64,000 nucleotides of DNA, taken from assembly GCA_947387485.1 (NCBI GenBank), contig CANDNT010000017.1:1-64000 (forward strand). Reading direction: 5' to 3'. The notes under the pieces were generated by a model. The model had not been told where the DNA came from, made no database searches, and saw only the letters and a program-made list of their open reading frames with translations. This DNA comes from Aquimarina rhabdastrellae (lineage in GTDB: Bacteria; Bacteroidota; Bacteroidia; Flavobacteriales; Flavobacteriaceae). A program made the translations under genes and the position numbers. This document shows, piece after piece, positions 17,660 through 24,825 of this stretch (the stretch's first letter is position 1; each line of letters opens with the position of its first letter).

Positions 17660-18133
17660 ATGATGATAAAATTAGTTGCTATTGGTAAAACTGATAGTAA
17701 AGATTTACAAAAATTGATTGATGAGTATACTAAACGCCTAGGTTTTTATATCAAATTTAAATTGGAGATTATTCCTGATTTAAAAAAAACCAAGAATTTA
17801 AGTGAAGCGCAACAAAAAGAAAAAGAAGGTGAACTAATTCTTACTCATGTCTCTACTGCAGATACTTTAATCTTATTAGATGAGAATGGTAAACAATATG
17901 ATTCTGTTGCTTTCTCTGAAGTTTTACAAAAACATATGAATAGTGGTATCAAACAATTAATTTTTGTAATTGGTGGTCCTTATGGTTTTAGTCCTAGCAT
18001 CTACAACCGTGCCAACGGAAAATTATCTTTATCAAAAATGACATTTTCTCATCAAATGGTACGTCTATTTTTTATTGAGCAATTGTATCGAGGTTTTACC
18101 ATTTTACGTAATGAGCCATATCATCATCGCTAA
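17660..18133 (+). CDS. rlmH: 23S rRNA (pseudouridine1915-N3)-methyltransferase
   Basis: RlmH is a SPOUT-class methyltransferase that modifies pseudouridine 1915 in helix 69 of 23S rRNA using S-adenosylmethionine. The 157-residue protein (family usual length about 155) shows LLDENGKQYDS near residue 72, the SAM-binding knot IGGPYGFSP near residue 104 and the C-terminal MTFSHQMVRLFFIEQLYRG followed by NEPYHHR. Starts at either of two adjacent ATGs (17660 or 17663) are possible. It is monocistronic, with a terminator right after. Confidence 0.97.
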   Translation: MMIKLVAIGKTDSKDLQKLIDEYTKRLGFYIKFKLEIIPDLKKTKNLSEAQQKEKEGELILTHVSTADTLILLDENGKQYDSVAFSEVLQKHMNSGIKQLIFVIGGPYGFSPSIYNRANGKLSLSKMTFSHQMVRLFFIEQLYRGFTILRNEPYHHR

Positions 18134-18140
18134 ACAAATA

Positions 18141-18180
18141 AAAAAAGCTATCGATTATCCTGTATCAATAGCTTTTTCTT
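18141..18180. terminator. Bidirectional terminator after rlmH
   Basis: AAAAAGCTAT...ATAGCTTTTT with one internal mismatch, T-run after, and A-run before. It separates rlmH from the convergent Ser-rich secreted protein gene. Confidence 0.85.
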
Positions 18181-18197
18181 TTGTATCTATTTTTAGT

Positions 18198-18665
18198 TTA
18201 TCCACTAATTACATCTCGTAATTCTTGTCCTAACATTTCAATTTTTTCAGCAAAATCATCAGAAACTAACTCTTTATCTACATATATTTTTAGACTTCCT
18301 TTTGCTAATTTACAGTAAAAGGCTTTTTCTCCATTTTTGACTTTACTCCAAGTTATTATTCCTTCTTCTTTTTTATTCTTTACTCCAAGTTCGTTATTAA
18401 GTATCTCTTTAAGTTCTGTCGTCAATTCTTTGGCATATCTAGCTCTAAATTTATACATATCACTAGTGTTGTTAATCGATATAGAACTGCTGCTACTTCT
18501 CCTTTTTTTATTATCACTCGAATACGAAGTACTATGTGATATACTACTTGAAGTATATGATGAACTTGAAGTTGCTGGAGGTTCTGGCGTTGCTGGTGGT
18601 GTTATCTGCCCTTGTACTGATATACTAATTATACTTAAAACGATCGCTGTTATTATTGTTTTCAT
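18198..18665 (-). CDS. Ser-rich secreted protein of unknown function
   Basis: The 155-residue product has a signal peptide ending SVQGQ, a low-complexity Pro/Ser linker (TPPATPEPPATSSSSYTS and a second Ser-rich run after KKRR, residues 22-67) and a compact C-terminal region of about 85 residues that reads like a small alpha/beta domain. I do not recognise a family. It starts 15 bp after the response regulator gene on the same strand, so it is probably the third gene of that two-component operon, and a periplasmic partner or target of the sensor is a reasonable guess only. Confidence 0.7.
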   Translation of the reverse strand: MKTIITAIVLSIISISVQGQITPPATPEPPATSSSSYTSSSISHSTSYSSDNKKRRSSSSSISINNTSDMYKFRARYAKELTTELKEILNNELGVKNKKEEGIITWSKVKNGEKAFYCKLAKGSLKIYVDKELVSDDFAEKIEMLGQELRDVISG

Positions 18666-18680
18666 CTTGTCTTTTTTTAT

Positions 18681-19373
18681 TTATTTGATTTTAAATTCTA
18701 GTCCTATACCTCGTATACTTTCTAAAGAGATATTAGGATCTAATGCAAAGTATTTACGTAACCTAGATATAAACACATCCATACTTCTACCCGAAAAGAA
18801 ATCGTCATTTCCCCAAACAGCAGTTAGAACCTGTTCTCTTTTTATTAATGTGTTTTTATGCGCATAAAAAAACGCTATTAATGTTGCTTCTTTCTCTGTT
18901 ACTCTTTTAGAGAATTCGCTATGTTCTAACAAAAAACTCTTAGTATTAAATTTATATGTTCCTATTTGTAATGTTTCTTCACTTTTTTGTTCTTGAATCA
19001 CGCGTTGACTACGCTTGATTATATTTTGTATTCTCAATACAAGCTCGTCTGCTTCAAAAGGTTTTACGATATAATCGTCTGCTCCTAATTTGAGTCCTTT
19101 AATTTTATCTTCTTTTTGTCCTCTAGCTGTTAAAAAAATAAACGGCATTTCTGGTGTTATGGCTATGATTTCTTCTGCCAATGCAAAGCCATCTTTTTTA
19201 GGCATCATTACATCAAGTACACATATAGCAGGTTCTATTTTATGAAACATTGCTATTGCTTCTTCTCCATCTTTTGCCCATTCTACAACAAATCCATGCA
19301 ATTCTAAATATTGTTTTAAAATGCTTCCAAAATCAAAATCATCTTCGGCTAATAATACTTTTTGTATTGTCAT
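18681..19373 (-). CDS. OmpR-family response regulator (RprY-like)
   Basis: A DNA-binding response regulator of 230 aa. The receiver domain (residues 5-118) has acidic residues D11/D12, the phospho-acceptor Asp54 in CVLDVMMPKKDG, Thr in FLTARG near 82 and Lys in IVKPF near 104. A winged-helix domain (about 135-228) shows VTEKEATLI, LIKREQVLTAVWG and FISRLRKYF. The 3' end of the kinase gene overlaps its start by four bases (ATGA), as for translationally coupled pairs. Likely DNA sites are the TTAACC direct repeats upstream of the kinase gene. Confidence 0.95.
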   Translation of the reverse strand: MTIQKVLLAEDDFDFGSILKQYLELHGFVVEWAKDGEEAIAMFHKIEPAICVLDVMMPKKDGFALAEEIIAITPEMPFIFLTARGQKEDKIKGLKLGADDYIVKPFEADELVLRIQNIIKRSQRVIQEQKSEETLQIGTYKFNTKSFLLEHSEFSKRVTEKEATLIAFFYAHKNTLIKREQVLTAVWGNDDFFSGRSMDVFISRLRKYFALDPNISLESIRGIGLEFKIK

Positions 19374-20755
19374 ATTGGTAATTTGATACTTATTGTTGTT
19401 CCCTCGTTTTCTTTACTTTTTATACTAATACTTCCTTCATGCGCCATTATAATTTGCTTGACATAATAGAGTCCTAAACCTAATCCTTTTACATCATGCC
19501 TAGCTCCTGTGGGAACTCTATAAAATTTCTCAAATATTTTCTTCTGTGCAGTAGTAGAAATACCAATTCCGTTATCTCGTATTATAATTTGATAATACTT
19601 CCCTACGTTTTCTGTTTTGAGTTCTATTACAGTTCCTCCATATTTTACTGCATTGTCTATTATATTCGTTATCGCAGTATTAAAATGAAACTTGTCTATT
19701 GCTAATACATTTTTCCCTATTGAAAAATCCGTATTTAATGTTGCTCCGTTTGCTTTCAGCTTAAAGTCTTCAATTATATTCAATATCAAAGCATTAACTT
19801 CTACTTCTTCTTTGTTCAAATCTTTAGCAGTAACACCTATAGCATTATTCATTACTTGATATAGTAATCGCTGTAATCTTTTATTTTGTCTATCAATTGT
19901 TTCTACAGTGGTAAGATAGCTATCACTTCCTGCTAATAACTTTTTATTTTGTAATGTTTTAGTTGCTATATTAAGTACTGCCAAAGGCGTATTAAATTCA
20001 TGTGTTATATTATTTATAAAATCAGTTTTTATATCGGCTATCTTTTTTTGTTTAATGTACAATCGTACAGCATATATAAATAAAATGCATACAGTAAGTA
20101 TAGATCCTATAGCTAGTGATAGAAGCATCCCCATTCTACGTAACACAATTGCATTCCATTCTGCTACTTCCATAAAACGATTAGTCTTCATTTTTAATAC
20201 GATGTGATCCTCTGGAAGATATTCATCGCTTGCTTCATCTTTTGAACCTGATTCTGTCTCCCAAGTACCTATATTGATATTGATTCTATTCGTTTTGGAT
20301 AACAATTCTCCAAATAATAATATCCCATTATCTTTTGTTTTAAATATGGTATCCATTGCTCCATTTCGAACTAAGAATAATTCACTCATCTCATCTTGAA
20401 TCCCTATCTGATACGGAATATTTTTATGACTCATTTTTGACTTATAATAAGTTAAAAATGTTTTATTTAAGGAATCTGACTTTATTTGAAATTGATTCAA
20501 CAACTCCTTCTTTGTAATTTTTTCTGCTTTATATTCAAATAAGAGTGTTACCATTTCTTTTTTATACATATCATCCCAAGTCTCGATATGCTTATCATCA
20601 TCTATAAACTTTAATTCATTTTTTACTTCTTTTATAAAAGCTTTTTTTTCAAGCTTAAAAGTATTTTGAATAAGGTAATATTGAATACTTGATAAAACAA
20701 CAATAGCGATTAATGATGCTATTACGAGTATCCCTATTTTTGTTTTTATAATCAT
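19370..20755 (-). CDS. Sensor histidine kinase (RprX-like)
   Basis: An inner-membrane kinase of 461 aa with transmembrane segments at about 7-28 and 208-232, which bracket a periplasmic sensor region of about 180 residues. The H-box is NNITHEFNTPLAVLN (His near residue 251), the N-box is ITNIIDNAVKYGG near 357, and the ATP lid has RDNGIGIS and GLGLGLYYVKQII near 390-430. It overlaps the response regulator by four bases. The signal sensed is unknown; the divergent outer-membrane receptor gene suggests control of the cell envelope. Confidence 0.95.
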   Translation of the reverse strand: MIIKTKIGILVIASLIAIVVLSSIQYYLIQNTFKLEKKAFIKEVKNELKFIDDDKHIETWDDMYKKEMVTLLFEYKAEKITKKELLNQFQIKSDSLNKTFLTYYKSKMSHKNIPYQIGIQDEMSELFLVRNGAMDTIFKTKDNGILLFGELLSKTNRININIGTWETESGSKDEASDEYLPEDHIVLKMKTNRFMEVAEWNAIVLRRMGMLLSLAIGSILTVCILFIYAVRLYIKQKKIADIKTDFINNITHEFNTPLAVLNIATKTLQNKKLLAGSDSYLTTVETIDRQNKRLQRLLYQVMNNAIGVTAKDLNKEEVEVNALILNIIEDFKLKANGATLNTDFSIGKNVLAIDKFHFNTAITNIIDNAVKYGGTVIELKTENVGKYYQIIIRDNGIGISTTAQKKIFEKFYRVPTGARHDVKGLGLGLYYVKQIIMAHEGSISIKSKENEGTTISIKLPI

Positions 20756-20820
20756 ATTCTTATTATTACTATAAGTGTATTTTAATTATTGTTATTTGTG
20801 TTTTTGTTTTTTCGTCTTCT

Positions 20821-20828
20821 CAAAAGTA
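20821..20828 (-). promoter_or_regulatory. -7 box for the kinase-regulator operon
   Basis: TACTTTTG on the minus strand matches TAnnTTTG, 66 bp before the kinase start. No consensus -33 is visible. Confidence 0.5.
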
Positions 20829-20865
20829 CTAACAAATCAACTGTTTTTAAGTTAAAAACACTTCG

Positions 20866-20889
20866 TTAACCTTGCATTAACCGTTAACA
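20866..20889 (+). promoter_or_regulatory. TTAACC direct-repeat cluster A
   Basis: TTAACC at 20866 and 20877 (11 bp apart), plus TTAACA at 20884. It lies just upstream of a rightward -7 box (TAGCTTTG at 20898-20905), overlapping its -33 position. This spacing is what dimers of OmpR-family regulators recognise. Confidence 0.6.
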
Positions 20890-20897
20890 TCATATAA

Positions 20898-20905
20898 TAG
20901 CTTTG
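20898..20905 (+). promoter_or_regulatory. Rightward -7 box (distal promoter of receptor gene)
   Basis: TAGCTTTG matches TAnnTTTG, and its -33 region holds TTAACC repeats instead of TTG at the right spacing. It would start a transcript near 20912, 130 bp before the receptor ATG. Confidence 0.5.
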
Positions 20906-20960
20906 TTAGTCGACGCTAAGTCGTATTAGCCTGTTTTCTATTAACTAATCCCTTTTTACA

Positions 20961-20988
20961 TTAACCTCTCATTAACCTCTGGTTAACC
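20961..20988 (+). promoter_or_regulatory. TTAACC direct-repeat cluster B
   Basis: Three TTAACC hexamers at 20961, 20972 and 20983, each exactly 11 bp from the next, on one face of the helix. The last reaches the -33 area of an imperfect -7 box (AATCTTTG at 21010-21017) for the receptor gene at 21045. Confidence 0.65.
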
Positions 20989-21044
20989 TATTAAACTAGT
21001 GAGTTTATAAATCTTTGCCTTGCGAATTTATAATATCATAGCAC

Positions 21045-23438
21045 ATGAAACTTTACTCATTTTTATTCTTACTTATAATGACCATTGCTTTACAAGCACA
21101 ACATACAATCAAAGGAACGATTACAGATACCTCAAATGGCATTATTCCTTTTGCAAACGTGACTTTATCCAAAGAAGGGCAACAAGAGCACTTTAAAGGA
21201 ACGACTTCTAATCAAGATGGTTTTTTTGAGTTGCAAAATATCCCTACAGGAGATTATCAATTACAGGTTAGTTTTATTGGCTTTAAATCTCATACATCTT
21301 CTATTTCAATTACTAAAAACACCCAGTTACCATCTATCATTTTATATGAAGAAAGTGAAGCTTTGAGCGAAGTGGTTATCACAGCAAAAAAGCCTACTGT
21401 AGCTCGTAAAGTTGATCGATTAGTTTTTAATGTTGCTAATACTACTTTATCGAGTGGAAACGCATGGGAAATTCTTAAAAATACCCCTGGGGTAGTGATT
21501 CGACAGGATGCACTATCCATAAAAAATAGTACCAATATTATTGTTTTGATTAATGATAAGCGTACTTATCTATCCTCTACAGAACTTAAAGATTTACTAG
21601 AAGGTACTTCTGGTAACGAGATAACTGCGGTAGAAGTTATTACAAACCCTCCAGCAAAATACGAAGCAGAAGGTAGTGCTGTTTTAAATATTAAAATGAA
21701 AAATAATCGTGTAGAAGGTTATAAAGGAACTATTAGTAGTAGATTTCAACAAGCTGTTTTTCCTAAATGGTTATTGGGTACATCTCACTATTATAAAACC
21801 AAAAAGATAAACTTATATGCAAATTATACTTATAGCCATAGAAAGGATAACCGAGTAGAAGATGAATTTATCATGTTTACTAATCCAGAACAACAATTTG
21901 AATCTCACTTAGATCGAAACTCATGGTCTAGATCACATAATTTTAAAATAAATACAGATATTTCCTTATCTAAAAAAAGTACTTTAACATTAGCTTCTCA
22001 ATTATATTATTCTCCAAATTGGAGTGCAAAAAATACAACTCGTTCTAATGTATTTGATGCTAATCAAGTCTTAACCTCATCTTTTGATACTTTTAATGAA
22101 GCTAATAATTTTACTAAAAACTTAGGGCTTGATCTTGACTATACGCTAAAACTTAAAGAAGAAGGTGAAAAGTTAACGGTAAAAGCGCATTATACTGATT
22201 ATGATAAAAACGGAAATCAAGAAGTAACTACTTTATTCTTCTCTCCTGAAGGCAATTTTGAATCTGCTTCAGGTTTTACTACTTTTTCTGATCAAAAAAC
22301 TAACATTTATAGTGGGCAATTAGATTATGTATTACCATTCTCTGAAACCGCAAAATTTGAAGCTGGCGTTAAATATGCTTCTGTTAACTCTGAAAGCGAT
22401 TTATCTCATTTCAACATTCTTGATGATAGTCCTATAATTGATCTTACAAAATCTAATTCTTTTTTATATGACGAAAAAAATATAGCTTCCTATTTAAGTT
22501 ATGAAACAACTTTGGGTAAGTTTAATATAAAAAGTGGTATACGTGCAGAATATACCGATCTTAAAGGTACTTCTTTAACACTAGACCAAACCAATACTTC
22601 TAATTATCTAAAAGTATTTCCTACGTTTTATATACAATATTCTCCTAATGATATGCATCAACTAGGGGTTTCTTATGGAAAACGTATTCGTAGACCTCAA
22701 TACTCTTCTTTGAATCCTTTTAAATTCTATTTTGGGAACTATTCTTTTTATGAAGGAAATCCTACACTACGCCCTACTATTATCCACAATATTGATCTAC
22801 AATATACAATAGCTAATAAATATAATTTTGATCTTTATTATAGTTATCACGATGATTATATTACCGAAACTAACTTTCAAGATAATACCGAAAATACGCT
22901 ACGTTTCACCAATATTAATGTCGCTAAGAAAATAGGTTACGGAATTAATTTTAACACCAATATTAATATAACTGATCGCTGGTCTATTTATACAGTACAT
23001 TCTGCTTTTTATAATGAAGATGTTTTTAATGCACTTGAAAATAATAATACATTGGTTACCAACAGTCGTTGGGGGTATTATGGATATTTATCTAGTAATT
23101 ATCAGTTTTTAAAAGATAAAAGTCTAACAGCAGAAATCAGCGGATATGTAGTTACTCCTGGCATTCAAGGTGCTTTGGTAGTCGAAGGTAGTCAAGATCT
23201 TTCTATAGGAATCACCAAAAAATTATTGACTGATAAATTAACCTTATCGATTAGAGCTACTGATCTTTTAAATTCTCAAATAGTCAAAATACAAACGCAA
23301 TATCTAGATCAAAATAATTTCTTTATCGATAATCAAGAAACACAAACAATCCAAATAGGCTTACGATACAATTTTGGGAATCAATCCTTAAAAAAAGGCA
23401 AACAAAGTTCAAAAACTGCTGAACAAAAAAGATTGTGA
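21045..23438 (+). CDS. TonB-dependent receptor-like outer-membrane beta-barrel protein
   Basis: A 797-residue outer-membrane protein with a signal peptide ending ALQAQ, a carboxypeptidase-regulatory-like domain at about 22-100 (IKGTITDTSNGIIPFANVTL), a plug-like domain at about 110-220 (VVITAKKPTV, WEILKNTPGVVI) and a C-terminal barrel of the PF14905 type ending in ...TIQIGLRYNFG and a basic tail. Members lack a known substrate; some act as peptide or siderophore receptors. It is divergent from the two-component operon, with TTAACC repeats in between, so it is a likely target of that regulator. Confidence 0.9.
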   Translation: MKLYSFLFLLIMTIALQAQHTIKGTITDTSNGIIPFANVTLSKEGQQEHFKGTTSNQDGFFELQNIPTGDYQLQVSFIGFKSHTSSISITKNTQLPSIILYEESEALSEVVITAKKPTVARKVDRLVFNVANTTLSSGNAWEILKNTPGVVIRQDALSIKNSTNIIVLINDKRTYLSSTELKDLLEGTSGNEITAVEVITNPPAKYEAEGSAVLNIKMKNNRVEGYKGTISSRFQQAVFPKWLLGTSHYYKTKKINLYANYTYSHRKDNRVEDEFIMFTNPEQQFESHLDRNSWSRSHNFKINTDISLSKKSTLTLASQLYYSPNWSAKNTTRSNVFDANQVLTSSFDTFNEANNFTKNLGLDLDYTLKLKEEGEKLTVKAHYTDYDKNGNQEVTTLFFSPEGNFESASGFTTFSDQKTNIYSGQLDYVLPFSETAKFEAGVKYASVNSESDLSHFNILDDSPIIDLTKSNSFLYDEKNIASYLSYETTLGKFNIKSGIRAEYTDLKGTSLTLDQTNTSNYLKVFPTFYIQYSPNDMHQLGVSYGKRIRRPQYSSLNPFKFYFGNYSFYEGNPTLRPTIIHNIDLQYTIANKYNFDLYYSYHDDYITETNFQDNTENTLRFTNINVAKKIGYGINFNTNINITDRWSIYTVHSAFYNEDVFNALENNNTLVTNSRWGYYGYLSSNYQFLKDKSLTAEISGYVVTPGIQGALVVEGSQDLSIGITKKLLTDKLTLSIRATDLLNSQIVKIQTQYLDQNNFFIDNQETQTIQIGLRYNFGNQSLKKGKQSSKTAEQKRL

Positions 23439-23448
23439 TTATATAACT

Positions 23449-23487
23449 ATTCCTTTTAAGGTTAATAAAGATAACTTTAAAAGGAAT
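23449..23487. terminator. Hairpin between convergent genes
   Basis: ATTCCTTTTAAGGTTA / TAACTTTAAAAGGAAT pair with one G-U. T-runs are poor on both sides, so a terminator is probable but not certain. Confidence 0.5.
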
Positions 23488-23506
23488 ATTAGTTTTAAAG
23501 TTAATT

Positions 23507-24241
23507 TCATTTAGATTTCAAAGTATATATCAATTCTTTTAAATCTTCCTCATCTAAAAAAAACCATTCACCCCTTTTTCTTTTATGACTATAAGTTTCG
23601 TGTAATGCCTTTTCTATTGCTCCAGCTATCTTTCTGTTAATATACTTTTTTGCCGCAATAATTTTAATTTTTGGTTGCTCACTTTGTAATGTTTTTTCTC
23701 TTATTTTTGGATTCTTCGATATCCCAATTTTATAAGCTTTATTCCTTAAATCTAACATTAGATATACATAGCAATACTCTTCAGTTTTCTTGTTTAATGT
23801 TATTTCATTTTGTAATTCATTAGATAAATGACAACAAATATCTTTCCAATCCGATTCATTATTAAATCTTTTATAGAATAAACTTGGAATTTCTGACCAC
23901 CTTATCTTGTGACTTTGTTCGATTCCATTTACTGTAGGTCGAAGCTTATTAATCGCCCAATCAGATTGTATTGGTAATTTATTATATTCTGTCAATGTTT
24001 TTCTAGCTAAAAATCCCCAGTCAATTAAAATCTGATTCATATCTGATTTTTCAGAAGAAAACCTTGTGGGTTTATCTCCTGCTAAAATTTGAAGCTTAGA
24101 CCATGTATTTCCTCCCTCAAATGCTTTACTCAATTTCCTTTTAGAAAATTTCTTGTAGAATATTGTAGAAGATGGTTTTTTACCTAATTCTTCTTTAAGT
24201 TTTCTATATAACTCAAGGGCTTCTTGTCTAATATCCTCCAT
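23507..24241 (-). CDS. GIY-YIG-like (T5orf172/MUG113) domain protein
   Basis: The 244-residue protein has an N-terminal segment (residues 1-50) with LYRKLKEELGKKPSSTIFYK and TWSKLQILAG that resembles the helix-turn-helix repeat associated with homing endonucleases. The C-terminal 85 residues (CYVYLMLDLRNKAYKIGIS, HETYSHKRKRGEWFFL) match the T5orf172/MUG113 branch of GIY-YIG nucleases, with YVYLM, KIGIS and the Glu/Trp block present. A DNA-binding nuclease is the likely nature; a target cannot be inferred. It stands alone, near no phage or intron genes. Codon use is like its surroundings but slightly more AT-rich by eye. Confidence 0.7.
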   Translation of the reverse strand: MEDIRQEALELYRKLKEELGKKPSSTIFYKKFSKRKLSKAFEGGNTWSKLQILAGDKPTRFSSEKSDMNQILIDWGFLARKTLTEYNKLPIQSDWAINKLRPTVNGIEQSHKIRWSEIPSLFYKRFNNESDWKDICCHLSNELQNEITLNKKTEEYCYVYLMLDLRNKAYKIGISKNPKIREKTLQSEQPKIKIIAAKKYINRKIAGAIEKALHETYSHKRKRGEWFFLDEEDLKELIYTLKSK

Positions 24242-24335
24242 TTCATTTCTTTATTCTACATATATAATTTAATAACATGTTCATTTATTTCTAAATATAC
24301 TAGTTTTATTTTTTTAAGTTCAATATATATTTTTA

Positions 24336-24812
24336 TTACAAAACCTTCATTAATTTTTTAGGATCCATATATTCAAAAAAACGCTGCTTAACTGTAAAAT
24401 TCTCATTAAGAATTACAATAGCTGGTAATGAAAATGGTTTATCCTTACGACTAGCTAATAATAATGGTATATCGTGATATGCTCTTCTTTGTGATAAGTG
24501 CTCTTTATTTACAAATTGCTGTTGGCCAAAAACAATAGTATCTGTAGTTTCTACATCCATTTTAACAGCATAATATTCTTCTTTTATTTTATTGATTACT
24601 TGTTCTTTTTTAAAAGCAACTCTATCCATCTTCTTACAGTACACACACCAATCTGCATAAAAATCTATAAAAACCTTTTTAGGTTTTACGCTCAAAGAAT
24701 CTTCCAGTTGTTCAAATGTAATCCATTGAATTTCTTTTGACTCTTGTGCTTCTATCACATGAGTCATCAACATCCCGATCATTAGTATTCCTAAAAAGGC
24801 TTTTATTTTCAT
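24336..24812 (-). CDS. Secreted thioredoxin-fold protein (CVYC)
   Basis: The 158-residue protein has a signal peptide at about residues 1-22 and a thioredoxin-like domain with FIDFYADWCVYCKKMDRVAF (active-site CxxC near residues 56-59). The LPAIVIL segment near 130 supplies the cis-proline loop. The CVYCKKM active site places it with the DsbD-gamma/thioredoxin_7 group of periplasmic reductases. It starts 13 bp after a TonB-dependent receptor gene on the same strand, so the two are cotranscribed. The receptor has just one CxxC pair, which may be its substrate (inference). Confidence 0.85.
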   Translation of the reverse strand: MKIKAFLGILMIGMLMTHVIEAQESKEIQWITFEQLEDSLSVKPKKVFIDFYADWCVYCKKMDRVAFKKEQVINKIKEEYYAVKMDVETTDTIVFGQQQFVNKEHLSQRRAYHDIPLLLASRKDKPFSLPAIVILNENFTVKQRFFEYMDPKKLMKVL

Positions 24813-24825
24813 TTTATGTTATTAT

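Noticed and set aside
18337..18867. 176-codon rightward open frame
   Set aside because: It lies antisense to the Ser-rich secreted protein and response regulator genes, its product is a run of Ser/Leu from antisense low-complexity codons, and it has no start context.
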